In this document: piece after piece, positions 40,093-50,726 of the stretch | How positions within the stretch are numbered: the stretch's first letter is position 1 | Layout: each line of letters opens with the position of its first letter | Assembly: GCA_021397835.1 (NCBI GenBank) | Contig: JAJFZO010000230.1 | Location: forward strand, 2,102,001 to 2,166,000 | Direction: 5' to 3' | Length of the DNA stretch: 64,000 bases | From: Moringa oleifera | Taxonomy: Eukaryota; Streptophyta; Magnoliopsida; Brassicales; Moringaceae | Notes under the pieces: model-generated | What the model was told of the DNA's origin: nothing | The model's input: only the letters and a program-made list of their open reading frames with translations | Databases searched by the model: none | Program-made: the position numbers and the translations under genes

Positions 40093-40230
40093 GGGGAAGT
40101 TTTATATTTAGCACTCCGCACATACGATTTTATAAAAATAACCAATATTTTGAATTCATGTTTTTTTAGCACTTTCTGAACAGTTTCGGACCAAGTTACC
40201 CTTAATGAAAAGTAACAATTACATTCTTAC
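40093..40230 (+). repeat. Left terminal inverted repeat of MULE
   Basis: Begins GGGGAAGTTTTATATTTAGC; further in are TTTTTTTAGCACTTTCTGAAC and TTACCCTTAATGAAAAGTAA. These match, in order, the inverted right end: GAGGAAATTGACAAAAATAG, GTTTTTTAGCACTTTC and ATACCCTTAAAAGTAAAT. By eye the repeats stay related for about 130-140 bp with many mismatches. Confidence 0.8.
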
Positions 40231-40407
40231 TCACTAAAAAGAATACCAAAAGTCAAACCAACATTTCCCCCCATTTTCGAACAGTGTTTTCGTCTCGTCG
40301 CGTCTCTTGCAATCTCTCTCACTAGATTAAGTGATTTGTGTTTATTTTTACAAATTAATCACCCAGAAACGTCGAGGAACTATTGAAAGCATTGAAAATC
40401 TACAAAG
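40231..40407 (+). promoter_or_regulatory. Putative promoter/leader of the ULP gene
   Basis: Lies between the left inverted repeat and a good splice donor (CTACAAAG followed by GTATGT, donor at 40408). The CT-rich GTCTCTTGCAATCTCTCTCAC at 40302-40322 resembles a plant 5' UTR. Joining this leader to the acceptor at 40955 puts no ATG in frame with the protease coding frame. Confidence 0.4.
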
Positions 40408-41939
40408 GTATGTTTTAAAACGATTATTTCGGCATAAAGTTTAGAGTTTTTGCATTTTAGATACCCACGAACCAAATCTTCTTATGACGTTTGATTCTCC
40501 ATTTTCGTTTACATGTTTACTTTTACTTTTGTATATGAAAACTTGATTAAATGCTTCTGTCATGTTTTAAATGATTTAAGTTGCTAGTTCATGAATCTCT
40601 AATGACTGGGTATGTCAGTGTGTATTATTTTCATTTTTCTTTCAATACTTTGAAGTTGATTAATTTTTTTGAGAACATTGGGTATGTTGGTGTGTATTAT
40701 GTGCGTGAACTGCGTTTTACTCTTTCATTTGTGATGCTTGACCTTAAATTTCACAAACAAATGTTGCTACCAGGGGTTTTAGTCATATCAATCTTAACGT
40801 ATTATTAAAAATCATAATAACTTTTAGGAAATTGTTTCTTCTTTCATAAATTCGTATCAACATCTTAAGTTTTTGTATCAATTTTTTTAATTTTGTATCA
40901 ACATTTTATAAATTCTTAATATGTTCATCCATTATTTATTTTTTTTCCTGTACAGATAGATGTTACTAAGAAATATTTGATTCCTAAAGAGAGTTGGAAG
41001 CTTTCAGCCAGAGTATTAAAGCACTATGATACTGATGTTGTATCAAATATAAAACGTGTTTTGAATGACTCTCAAAGGCAGAAGTTCAATACCACCTGCC
41101 TTGGTCACTTCTTGGAAGTGAATGAAGTTTTCATATTTTCTGGCTTAATCGTCCACAATTTACTACTTCGACAGATTGAGCAACCTAATGATGAAGAAAT
41201 GTGGTTTCGACTTGGGAAGCATGAAGTACGTTTTGGTAAGGAAGAATTTTGTTTAATCACCGGGTTGAGATTTGGAGAGCTACCAGACACAAATTTGATT
41301 GCACCAAATCAGTTTGGCATCCATGCTAAGTATTTTGATGGGAAGAACAAGGTTACCACTAGTTCTGTTAAGTCAAAACTACTTGAAGGAGAATTTGATG
41401 AAGATTCCGATGATGCAGTGAAGCTTGCATTGGTTTACTTACTCAATGCCTTCATCAAAGGCAGTGATGAGCGACAACATATCCCCCAGTGGCATTTTCA
41501 TCTTGTTGATAACTTAGAAGCATTCAATAGCTTTCCCTGGGGTACCTTAGTCTACTGTAACTCATTGAGGTATTTCAAAAACGCTCTAACCATTCGAAAT
41601 ACTCAACGTGGAGAATTATCATACAACATATTTGGTTTTGTATGGGCACTACAGGTATTAAACTCGTTGGTATCTATGTTTATTTATTTTTATGTTTTTA
41701 TTTACTTTTTCAAAGACTTTGCAATACCTAACTTATCTTTTTATTCTAAGATTTTTGCATTTGAGGTGATACCTATCACGAAGCAGCATGCCACACGAAC
41801 AGTAAGATCACCATTGCCTAGAATTTGCTGGTGGAAATTTGATCATAAGCCACATAGTGGCCACTGTAAGAGAATTTTTACAAATAAGGTACGTTTAAAT
41901 TCGTATCATTATTGATTGAATTCATATGCAATATATTAT

Positions 41940-42180
41940 TTCACTCCATCATTCACACTATCGTGACAACACTTAGAAATCGTTATAACAATAGTGAAGT
42001 CTTTGTTTTTCTTACATAAACGTGTCAAGATTTATCATATTCGTACCAAGATTAACTATATCGTGTCAAGATTTATCATATTCGTACCAAGATTAACTAT
42101 ATCGTGCCAAGATTCACCATTTCGTGCCTAGTTTTACTATTTACGTGACATCTTTTAAAGTCTAAATTCAGACTTTCGTG
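41940..42180 (+). repeat. TCGTG-motif repeats in ULP gene intron 2
   Basis: A 41-bp unit is repeated at 42021 and 42062 (CGTGTCAAGATTTATCATAT, then TCGTACCAAGATTAACTATA). Further variants follow: TCGTGCCAAGATTC, TCGTGCCTAGTTT, CGTGACATC and TCGTGACACC. The same short motif recurs elsewhere in this element. Confidence 0.8.
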
Positions 42181-42397
42181 ACACCATTTGCACATTTTTA
42201 GTTTTATTTTTCATAATTTTAAAATTATTAATATGTAATTAATTTTATTTATAAAAATTTTTATTTGAATTAACATTTGATTATTGTTTTAGATGGTAGT
42301 GAAGGTCAAACTTGAGCCGACTCCTACTGAATGTGAAGCCTCATATTACCTGGGAATTAATGAGAGCGCGTTGCCTCTGCATCTTGGTGCAACAAAA

Positions 42398-42400
42398 TAG
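42398..42400 (+). other. Premature TAG in ULP gene exon 3
   Basis: The exon reads GCAACAAAATAGCATCGG. The frame is open on both sides and continues into an acidic stretch (TSEDDEDDDNF) before a good donor at 42512. A single C-to-T change from CAG would explain it. Confidence 0.8.
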
Positions 42401-43839
42401 CATCGGCTCAATAAGCATAGCAATGCTTCGACTAGTGAAGATGATGAGGATGATGACAATTTCGTGGCTACAAGAAGAAAAAATCCTACAAAATTGCCTG
42501 CCTTATCAAAGGTAGACAATGTATACAAAATCTTATAATATTTAATTAATATTAGTTATATATTAATATATATATATGTATATTATGTTATTATTATTTA
42601 ATTTTTTAATTGATGACTAATTAATTTGTTTGATCGATGATTAAATGTAGCGACGATCTAGACACAATGCCACTTCACAACTAAGAGATGAGGATGGAGA
42701 TGAGGATGAGGATGTGGTTGAGATTGAAGATATGGAGGGAGATGGAAGGGAGGATGTTGGAGGAGAACAAGATGAGAGGGCACATACTGATTTCAGGGAG
42801 GAGGTTAGGGTAGAGGATACGAGAACGAGAACTTCAGCTATGGGAGCAGAATCCCAAGCTAAGAGATCACAGAATAGGAGCGTAGAGAAAGATTCTGAGA
42901 TTTACCGTCGTCTTGATGACTTAGAGGCGAAGGTAAATCTCTTGAATGCAAGAATAATAAGCAATCACACCGAGCTTATGCTTGTCGTATACTCTATCCA
43001 ACGATCACTGGAACAAGTTGTCGTCTCCTCTGATCGATATCCTACACGCACTGAGACTGGCACACGCCAAAATAAGGTAATTTTATCCTTATTTAATGTA
43101 CAAGATCATAAGTTTCGTTACAATATAATTCATTGCAAAATTAACTTTTCGTCTCTTGTAGGGTGGTAATGATGCAACCTCCAGTGCACACCCTCCAGCT
43201 GCTCATGGCCAACATCCTCAAGAACCTATTAATGTAAGGGAGGTTAACAGTGAGGACGTAGGGGATAGAGATGAAGCCGTTGAGGCTGAAAGAGAGGCTG
43301 TTGCGTGTTTAGTGGACTTAGCGACCGTTCCACAGAGGGAAGATAATGTGATACCAGTTTGTAGGCCGCGTAAGCGGTCTAGACAGCTGTGTAGTCCATA
43401 CGTCGACCCCACTGAACATAAACGGCCTAGGTCCAAGCAAATGATTGATTCAAAGTTGCAGCTGGATGTAGACATATGCAATGAATATGAAGCGTTTATG
43501 AAGGGATCATCAATGTCATAGTGAGTTAACTTATATATAATTTTTTTAATAGATATCATATATTTTCTTTATAAATATCATATAAATAACAAACTGACTT
43601 CTTTAATGCAGTCGCAATGTACATATTGGTTATTCTGTCAGTATCGAGTGGTTTCGCACATTTGAGTTCAATGATCAATGGATCGATGATTCGGTATGTC
43701 ACCATCATACTAAATCATATCTAAGTTATATGATTTGCACATCGGTGTAATATTTTGTATGAAATATTGGGATTGATGCTTATGTTATATGCTTCATTTT
43801 ATATAATATAATTTTATGTGTAGTTATTCATCTCTATAT

Positions 43840-44165
43840 TTATGTTTTCATGTCAAGTATTATGATTCCTGCTTAGATTGCATCATTCTGTTTCATAATT
43901 TCGTGTCAAGTATTATGATTCGTGCTTAGATTGCATCATTTCGTGTCAAGACTTCGTGTCAAGTATTAAAATTCGTGCCTAGATTTCATAATTTTGTTCC
44001 TAGATTTCATTATTTTGTGCCAAGATTTCGTGTCAAGTAATATGATTCGTGCCTAAATTTCATTATTTCGTGCCAAGTATTATGATTCGTGCCTAGATTA
44101 CATCATTTCGTGACAAAGTTATCTGATTTCGTATCAAGTATTATGATTTTTGTTTATATTTAATA
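43840..44165 (+). repeat. TCGTG-motif repeats in ULP gene intron 6
   Basis: About eight imperfect units of roughly 35-45 bp built from TCGTGTCAAGTATTATGATT, TCGTGCTTAGATTGCATCAT and TCGTGCCAAG variants. They fill most of the intron between 43694 and 44196. Confidence 0.8.
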
Positions 44166-45144
44166 TTTTGTGACATTTTTACTTGGTTTTTTGCAGCACA
44201 TTGATGCTTATTTATACCTATTAAGAAAACGGCAGAAGGAGTTTTCAAATGCTTATAAGCAGGATATATGCATTTGTGACCCTTTACTTTATGTAAGTTT
44301 TGATAATTTCCATTGGTCTTTTCTGATTACACTGCATTTTGTTTATTGTTTGACAATCTTCTTCATTTTTTTTCCAAATGGTTTTGTAGACATGTTTTTT
44401 CCATATATATAATAAGTATCAAGCAAATCTAGATGCTGATGGTCCTCCATCAAACTCACAATGGGACACCCACCAATGGGACGATGGTCTTCTAGAGCGT
44501 GTGCGGGGAACATTTTGTGATGGCTGCCCACCATGGCACACTGTCAATAAGGTAAAAAAAAATTTATCTTCATCACTTTAAGTAATTAATTTTAGTAATT
44601 TTTTATTTCACTGAAATCTGAGCAATTGCAGCTATTAGTGCCATGCCATATTAGTGGAGCTCATTGGCTTGTTGTTGTCATCGATCTGCAAAAGTTTAGT
44701 TTGCGCATTTATGACTCGTATCGACAACATGTGCCACCAGAAGCGCGAATTCGACAGCAAAATTGTTTCAGATTCATGCTTCCTAGTTTTTTGTCAAGCG
44801 GGGGTTACTTCATCGCCAAACCTGATGTTGCAATTCCTACGATTCCATTTTCATGCACATTACATCCTAAATCTCAAGTCCCTCAGCAAAAAACATCGTA
44901 AGTTTCAGTCATATCGATTTATTTACATTTATAATGTTACCAGTTTTTTAACACATGCTAATTGCCATACTTTCTTCTTTTTTTATGCAGTGGAAATTGC
45001 AGCCCTCATATGCTATATGCTATAGAGCATCTATTAGCTGGCAAGCCACTGAAGTACACCGATACACAAATGCCAAAAATTAGGAAGCACATGACTGTTT
45101 ATGTATTTGCTAACTCAACTGATGAGAACGATGACTCCCAATGA

Positions 45145-45757
45145 CAGCTTATGTTATTTTTCACATAACTATTTTGTATTATATTTTTGTATGTATATTT
45201 TATATATAGAAAGCAATATTGAATGACAGCAATTATCATATGATTTGTATGAAAGATGTTATGAAATTAGGTCAATCTTACATTTAAAATAAGAAAGAAT
45301 GAGATAGGAGTAATTATGATAAGATTTTAACTATAACACATAACAAAACTTAGACAACATGATGATTAAAAAATAATAATAAGCAAGATGTCACGAAATC
45401 AGACAATATGATACGATTTCTACCAAAATGATGGTACGAATTACTAACAATCATCGTACGATTTCATTAAAAAGATGTCACGATATATGAGACTTCTCAC
45501 GTTAACGGGATAAGTTATTATTATATGATTCTGGTATACTCCTACGTGCATTACTTGTGATAATCTCAAGTACATGATAAGTCAACGGTATCAAAAGATA
45601 ACAAATCAACAGTTTGTTTTTCAATTGTACAATAAATTAACAATAATAAAAAAAATATTATATATCATAAGTCAATGATATTATTATCAATTATAGATAA
45701 ACAAGGGGCAGCAGTGCAAATCTGTGAGTTATGTCCAGCCACACATCTACGTTGCAA
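45145..45757. other. Spacer between convergent MULE genes
   Basis: Holds the 3' ends of both gene units. Near 45390-45490 there is a further cluster of the element motif in the opposite orientation (TGTCACGAAATC, GATACGATTT, GGTACGAATT, TCGTACGATTTC, TGTCACGATAT). No open frame of note. Confidence 0.6.
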
Positions 45758-48377
45758 CTATTCAGACACATTCGGTGATTGAGATTGATTTCCTTGATCA
45801 TGATATTGTGGATTTGAACATGTCAACCGATTGTGTCCATATTGGCTGCACCTAGAATATTTTTTTTGTCGTGTTCTTTCCCCACTAGAGGGTATTCTTT
45901 GCTTTTTTGGATGACCTGCATGCTTACCATTATTCGGCGATAATACAACAACATTTTTGACTTCTTCAGGCACATTCCAATCAGACTTGTCACCCACTGG
46001 ATAGATTGGCTCATTGTATGCTGCTACTAAGTACTCTTGCTTGTAATAGTCAGAGCAAAGTGTTATAAAATCAATGTTACGCTCCCTGGAAAAAAATGAA
46101 AAATAACGAAGTTATTAAAACAATAATGAAAAATAAAAAAATGTTATCAACAAACAATAAATGTCACCTGGATGCAGCTAGTGCATGTGCACATGGCAAC
46201 AGATCAGTCTGAAACTCTCTACAAGTGCAAGTACATTCCATGAGGTTAACAACCACCTCTTTACCCTTGTGCTTGACTACAAATACATTCCAATCAATGT
46301 TAGAAGCTGTCATATGTAATGAAATTTTTTGTCTTTCATTCATCAAAGTGTGGACCCATTCAGTTAATTGTGCTTTCCAAATCTTAGCTTTCTCATGCCT
46401 ATCATAAAACCAACGTTGCATCATATCTCTAATGAATTCCAATAAAGCCATGATGGGTAACTCGCGGGCAAATCGAAGACATAAATTCAAGCTTTCAGCA
46501 ATATTAGTGGTCATGAGTTGGTATCGTCTTCGAGGGCAATACACACGTGACCATTTCTTCGGATCTTCCTTCATGATATATTCAAATGCTTGAGGGTGAT
46601 TAGCTTGTAATTCAGTCATAAATTCAGTAAATTCAGACTCTCGATATGTCCTTGCTGCACTATAGAATATTTTGGACACTTCTTCTCTCTTGAATTTATT
46701 CTTTATATTTTGGGCCATATGCCAAGAACATAACCCATGACAAGAATCGGGGAAGACATTTACAATGGCCTTTGCAATACTAGCATGACGATCCGATATA
46801 ATAACCAAGTCATCAACATGACCAATAGCTTCCTTTAGTTGCTCCAAAAACCATTCCCAAGCCTCATAGTTTTCTGAGTCACCATAACCAAATGCCAGTG
46901 GGTATATCTGTTCATTTCCATCCTTACACACGATTACAAACATGACACCATGAAATCTTCCTTTCAAGTGAGTGGCATCGATAGCAATAACTGGTCTAAT
47001 CACTGAATGGAACCCCCTTAATGATTGTCCAAGGGCTATAAAGCAATACTTAAATCAATTAGTCTCATCTTCTATGCATATGTGAGCCTTAGTTCCTGGA
47101 TTAGCTATTTGTAACATGTGACAATATGATGGTAATTGTTGGTATGACTGAACTGGGTCACCATAAGTAAGACACAATGCGTATTCTTTCGCCTTCCAAG
47201 CTTTGCTATATAAAATTTGTATGCCATATAATTCTTTCATGTCACTTATGATATCTTTTGGCTTAATAATTCTAGCATTTGTGGATAACCGCTGGGCAAT
47301 AATTTCTCCAATAATAGTAAAAGTTGCTTGTCGATGTCGTCGATGCAACTCCTCAATTGTGCAAGTGTGAGTCAAATCACAACGTCTAATTTGAAAGAAT
47401 TGTCCTTGTGCAACTTTTACAGCGCGGACCTTCCATGCACAATTTTCTTCTCTACAAGCAATCTCAAATATTGATTTGTTAGATCTAGTGACTCTAAATT
47501 CAAAGTTCTCAGTCAATGCATATATACCCAAAAATCGCTTCAACTCTTTCTTATTTGAGAAAACTTGACCTCTAATAAGGGTGTCAGTCGGAGTCACTGA
47601 TTCCATGGTAGAAGCCAAAACAATGCAGTGTAATTCAGCACCCAACACACTATACCTCTTATTAACACCATCACTCATATTATTATGTGCTTCAGGGCAT
47701 GCAGGTGGCACATAAGGTGGGATCGAACGTGGTACAGAAGGCAAGTTGTCATCATTAAGCTCAACTTCCATAATGGGTTCACTTTGCTCTTCTTCGATAG
47801 GTTGAGTGGGCTCAATATCTGGGACTGGATACTCACACCTAACATCATAGTCAATCGACTCATCTGAGTTGATTTCATCAGTATTCTGAGTGTTTTGGGG
47901 AGTCTCATGATGGAATAATGGTTCCATGCCCAAATTATTACCCTGAACAATTGGATGGGTCTGTACATTGGGAATTGCATCAGTAACCTCATTGCTCCCA
48001 ATACAAGAGTTTAACTGATTGATTCGTTTTGAATTTTCACCTTCACATATACCATGTGTATTCTCAACATTATATAGCTCTACCAAATCCACAATTACAC
48101 GGGGTACTATGTTATCATCATACAACATGAACTCAACATCATCATCATTCACTAACTCAATTTTCACGACAGTTTCGTCGGATCTCACTATGGTGTGCAG
48201 TGTAATATCATAATTAGAGAAATCCGTATCAATGCAAGATTTAACTAAACCCAATAACTGTGCATGTGTCAAATCCTTTTGGACAACATAACCTCGAGTT
48301 TTGATAGTCTTACCAGTATACTCAAAACTTCCTCTTGACTCGGACCACTCACCATTCCAAGTTACAATAACACGCAT
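45758..48377 (-). pseudogene. MuDR-type transposase gene of the MULE, one premature stop
   Basis: Two exons, 48377-46168 and 46085-45758, join across an 82-bp GT-AG intron to 845 codons plus stop, counting one internal TGA. The start is the ATG at 48377, directly after a TTGCAG acceptor that probably ends a 5' UTR intron. The order of parts is an N-terminal domain beginning RVIVTWNGEW, an acidic region, the zinc-ligand-like MuDR N-terminal domain (FRVTRSNKSIFEIACREENC, then DLTHTC), the DDE core, a SWIM finger (CTCREFQTDLLPCAHALA) and a C-terminal zinc knuckle. DDE residues sit in VIAIDATHLKG, VIISDRHASI and the TTNIAESLN region, with CSWHM between. Lesions: TGA at 47055-47057 (probably CGA, Arg, changed at a CpG) and Tyr in place of the first knuckle Cys (KYSRCSQYGHNRLTC). 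The product would bind the terminal repeats and catalyse cut-and-paste transposition. Confidence 0.92.
47055..47057 (-). other. Premature TGA in MULE transposase
   Basis: On the minus strand the frame reads GAGACTAATTGATTTAAGTA, and it is open for hundreds of codons on both sides. The continuation FKYCFIALGQSLRGF is typical MULE sequence, usually preceded by an N-x-x type motif without a stop. CGA to TGA is the simplest origin. Confidence 0.85.
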
Positions 48378-48478
48378 TCTGCAATGACCATGAAAACATT
48401 TCAAAAAGGAAGCAACATGTTTAAAGAAGAACAAAACTAAAGTTCAGTAAATAAATAATGATTTAGGTAAATAAGCAA

Positions 48479-48918
48479 CGATATTATCTTATGTATCGAT
48501 TTCATTACAGAATATCAATTATGAATGAAGTCACGATGGTTCACAAGATGACACGAATTTGGTGACTAAGTCACGATTTAATCAAACATAGCACGATTCT
48601 TTGTCTATGTCACGAAATAAGTAACAATATTATCTCATGTATCGATTTCATTAAAGAATATCAATTGTGAATGAAGTCACGATGGTTCACAAGATGGCAC
48701 GAATTTGGTGACTAAGTCACGATTTAATCAAACATAGCACGATTCTTTGTCTATGTCACGAAATAAGTAACAATATTATCTCATGTATCGATTTCACTAA
48801 AGAATATCAATTGTGAATGAAGTCACGATGGTTCATAAGATGGCACGAATTTGGTGACTAAGTCACGATTTAATCAAACATAGCACGATTCTCTGTACAT
48901 GTTACGATATGCATGATA
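48479..48918. repeat. 146-bp tandem array, three units
   Basis: Period anchors ATATTATCT at 48481, 48627 and 48773 give exactly 146 bp. Units are nearly identical. Each carries GTCACGATGGTTCA, GGCACGAATTTGGTGACTAA, GTCACGATTTAATC, AGCACGATTC and GTCACGAAAT or a variant, so each unit is itself a cluster of the CACGA motif. The array lies just upstream of the transposase gene start (minus strand). Confidence 0.92.
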
Positions 48919-48929
48919 CATTACGATTG

Positions 48930-50400
48930 TTCTTTTCAAACACATAATCTTGACAGTGTTAAGATATATTACCTTTCAAATACATATTTGTTGGTCTATT
49001 GACCCACCCGAAGACTTTTTGCTTTTGAAGAAGAATAATGTGTTAACAAAAACGTGAGCTTGGTTGTGTAAATCTTAGATACAATGTGAAGAGAACTTTC
49101 AAACACATAAAATCTTGACAGTATTAAGATACATTACCTTTCAAATACATATTTGTTGATCTATTGACCCACCCGAAGACTTTTTGCTTTTGAAGAAGAA
49201 TAATGTGTTACCAAAAACGTGAGCTTGGTTGTGTAAATCTTAGATACTATCTGAAGAGAACTTTCAAACACATAAAATCTTCGCAGTATTAAGATACATT
49301 ACCTTTCAAATACATATTTGTTGGTCTATTGACCCACCCGAACACTTTTTGCTTTTGAAGAAGAATAATGTGTTACCAAAAACGTGAGCTTGGTTGTGTA
49401 AATCTTAGATACAATGTGAAGAAAACTTTCAAACACATAAAATCTTGACAGTGTTAAGATACATTACCTTTCAAATACATATTTGTTAGTCTATTGACCT
49501 ACCCGAACACTTTTTACATTTGAAGAACAATGTGTTACCAAAAACGTGAGCTTGGTTGTGTAAATCTTAGATACAACGTGAAGAGAACTTTCAAACACAT
49601 AAAATCTTGACAGTGTTAAGATACATTACCTTTCAAATACATATTTATTAGTCTATTGACCTACCCAAACACTTTTTACGTTTGAAGAACAATGTGTTAC
49701 CAAAAACATGAGCTTGGTTGTGTAAATCTTAGATACAATGTGAAGAAAACTTTCAAACACATAAAATCTTAACAGTGTTAAGATACATTACCTTTCAAAT
49801 ACATATTTATTAGTCTATTGACCTACCCGAACACTTTTTACGTTTGAAGAACAATGTGTTACAAAAACGTGAGCTTGGTTGTGTAAATCTTAGATACAAC
49901 GTGAAGAGAACTTTCAAACACATAAAATCTTGACAGTGTTAAAATACATTACCTTTCAAATACATATTTGTTAGTCTATTGACCTACCCGAACACTTTTT
50001 ACGTTTGAAGAACAATGTGTTACCAAAAACGTGAGCTTGGTTGTGTAAATCTTAGATACAACGTGAAGAGAACTTTCAAACACATAAAATCTTGACAGTG
50101 TTAAGATACATTACCTTTCAAATACATATTTATTAGTCTATTGACCTATCCAAACACTTTTTACGTTTGAAGAACAATGTGTTACCAAAAACATGAGCTT
50201 GGTTGTGTAAATCTTAGATACAACGTGAAGAGAACTTTCAAACACATAAAATCTTCGCAGTATTAAGATACATTATCTTTTAAATACATATCTGTTAGTC
50301 TCTTGACCCACCCGAACACTTTTCGCTTTTGGAGAATAATGTGTTACCAAAAATACGAGCTTAGTTGTGTAAATCTTAGTTATAACGTGAAGAGAACTAG
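48930..50400. repeat. ~162-bp tandem array, nine units
   Basis: The anchor TACATAT(T/C)T recurs at 48981, 49146, 49311, 49476, 49638, 49800, 49961, 50123 and 50285. Periods are 165, 165, 165, 162, 162, 161, 162 and 162. Each unit contains ACGTGAGCTTGGTTGTGTAA, CTTTCAAACACATAAAATCT, TCTATTGACC(C/T)ACCCGAA and CACTTTTT. The left units carry an extra GAAGAATAATG variant. The array runs up to the region just inside the right inverted repeat. Confidence 0.93.
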
Positions 50401-50560
50401 CCAAAATCAATTGATTTTGCTTTTGATTCCTTTTCTAGCTTCTGTGTAGGTAGATCTGAGGTACAAACATGAAGAAAAAATTTGGGGAAAGAGGCCTGGA
50501 CAAAGAGGAGAAAGCTCGATGAGAGAGAAAGTTCAATGAGAGAGAATACTAATACTGTGT
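50401..50560 (-). promoter_or_regulatory. Putative promoter/leader of the transposase gene
   Basis: Lies between the right inverted repeat and the tandem array. On the minus strand it is CT-rich (TTCTCTCTCATTGAACTTTC, CTCATCGAGCTTTC), like the leader at the left end of the element. If transcription starts here, both tandem arrays would lie in a long 5' intron or UTR. Confidence 0.4.
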
Positions 50561-50579
50561 ACTGTTTCTTTTTTTTGAA

Positions 50580-50726
50580 TTTATTTACTTTTAAGGGTAT
50601 TATTGTCTTTAACATGGATATTTTAGTCTTCACAGTACATGAAAGTGCTAAAAACAAAAAAGTTAAAAAAAAATGGTTTGTTTTACAAAACAAGGAACAA
50701 GAAGTGCTATTTTTGTCAATTTCCTC
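50580..50726 (-). repeat. Right terminal inverted repeat of MULE
   Basis: On the minus strand it begins GAGGAAATTGACAAAAATAG and contains GTTTTTTAGCACTTTC and AATACCCTTAAAAGTAAAT, in the order seen in 40093-40230. Identity is moderate. Confidence 0.8.

Larger units (their letters stand above)
40956..45144 (+). pseudogene. ULP1-like C48 cysteine protease gene of the MULE, one premature stop
   Basis: Ten exons join with consistent phase into about 866 codons: 40956-41654, 41751-41888, 42293-42511, 42651-43076, 43162-43520, 43612-43693, 44197-44292, 44390-44551, 44632-44897 and 44991-45144. Exon 1 holds a DUF1985 domain (WFRLGKHEVRFGKEEF, LITGLRFGELPD). Exons 3-5 encode an acidic, low-complexity linker, with a possible coiled coil (DLEAKVNLLNARI). 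Exons 9-10 hold the SUMO-protease-like core: catalytic His in GAHWLVVV, Asp in RIYDSYR, and Gln and Cys in VPQQKTSGNCSPHMLYAIEHL, where the usual DCG is NCS. One in-frame TAG (42398-42400, probably from CAG) interrupts exon 3. No in-frame ATG is seen at the 5' end; the first codon after the acceptor is ATA before GAT GTT ACT. If made, the product would be predicted to cleave ubiquitin-like tags, but the role of ULPs in MULE biology is not established. Confidence 0.88.
40093..50726. mobile_element. Complete ULP1-carrying Mutator-like element (Kaonashi/CUMULE type)
   Basis: The element is 10,634 bp, bounded by degenerate terminal inverted repeats and an exact 9-bp duplication. Two gene units converge. 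A ten-exon ULP1/C48 protease gene with an N-terminal DUF1985 runs rightward (40956-45144). A MuDR-type transposase gene runs leftward (48377-45758). About 610 bp separate their stops. Non-coding parts are unusually rich in repeats: 41-bp and ~40-bp motif repeats in two protease-gene introns, a 3 x 146-bp array and a 9 x ~162-bp array between the transposase start and the right end. ULP-bearing MULEs are known in Arabidopsis (Kaonashi) and melon (CUMULE). Assignment to that class is by domain content. Each gene has one premature stop, so this copy probably cannot move by itself. Confidence 0.92.

Noticed and set aside
47675..48001. 108-residue minus-strand open frame and the plus-strand frames in 46225-48213
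   Set aside because: Alternative-frame shadows of the MULE transposase exon, which has clear family motifs in its own frame.
48479..50400. CRISPR-like regular repeats
   Set aside because: Units are contiguous 146-bp and ~162-bp tandem copies without unique spacers, in a plant transposon.
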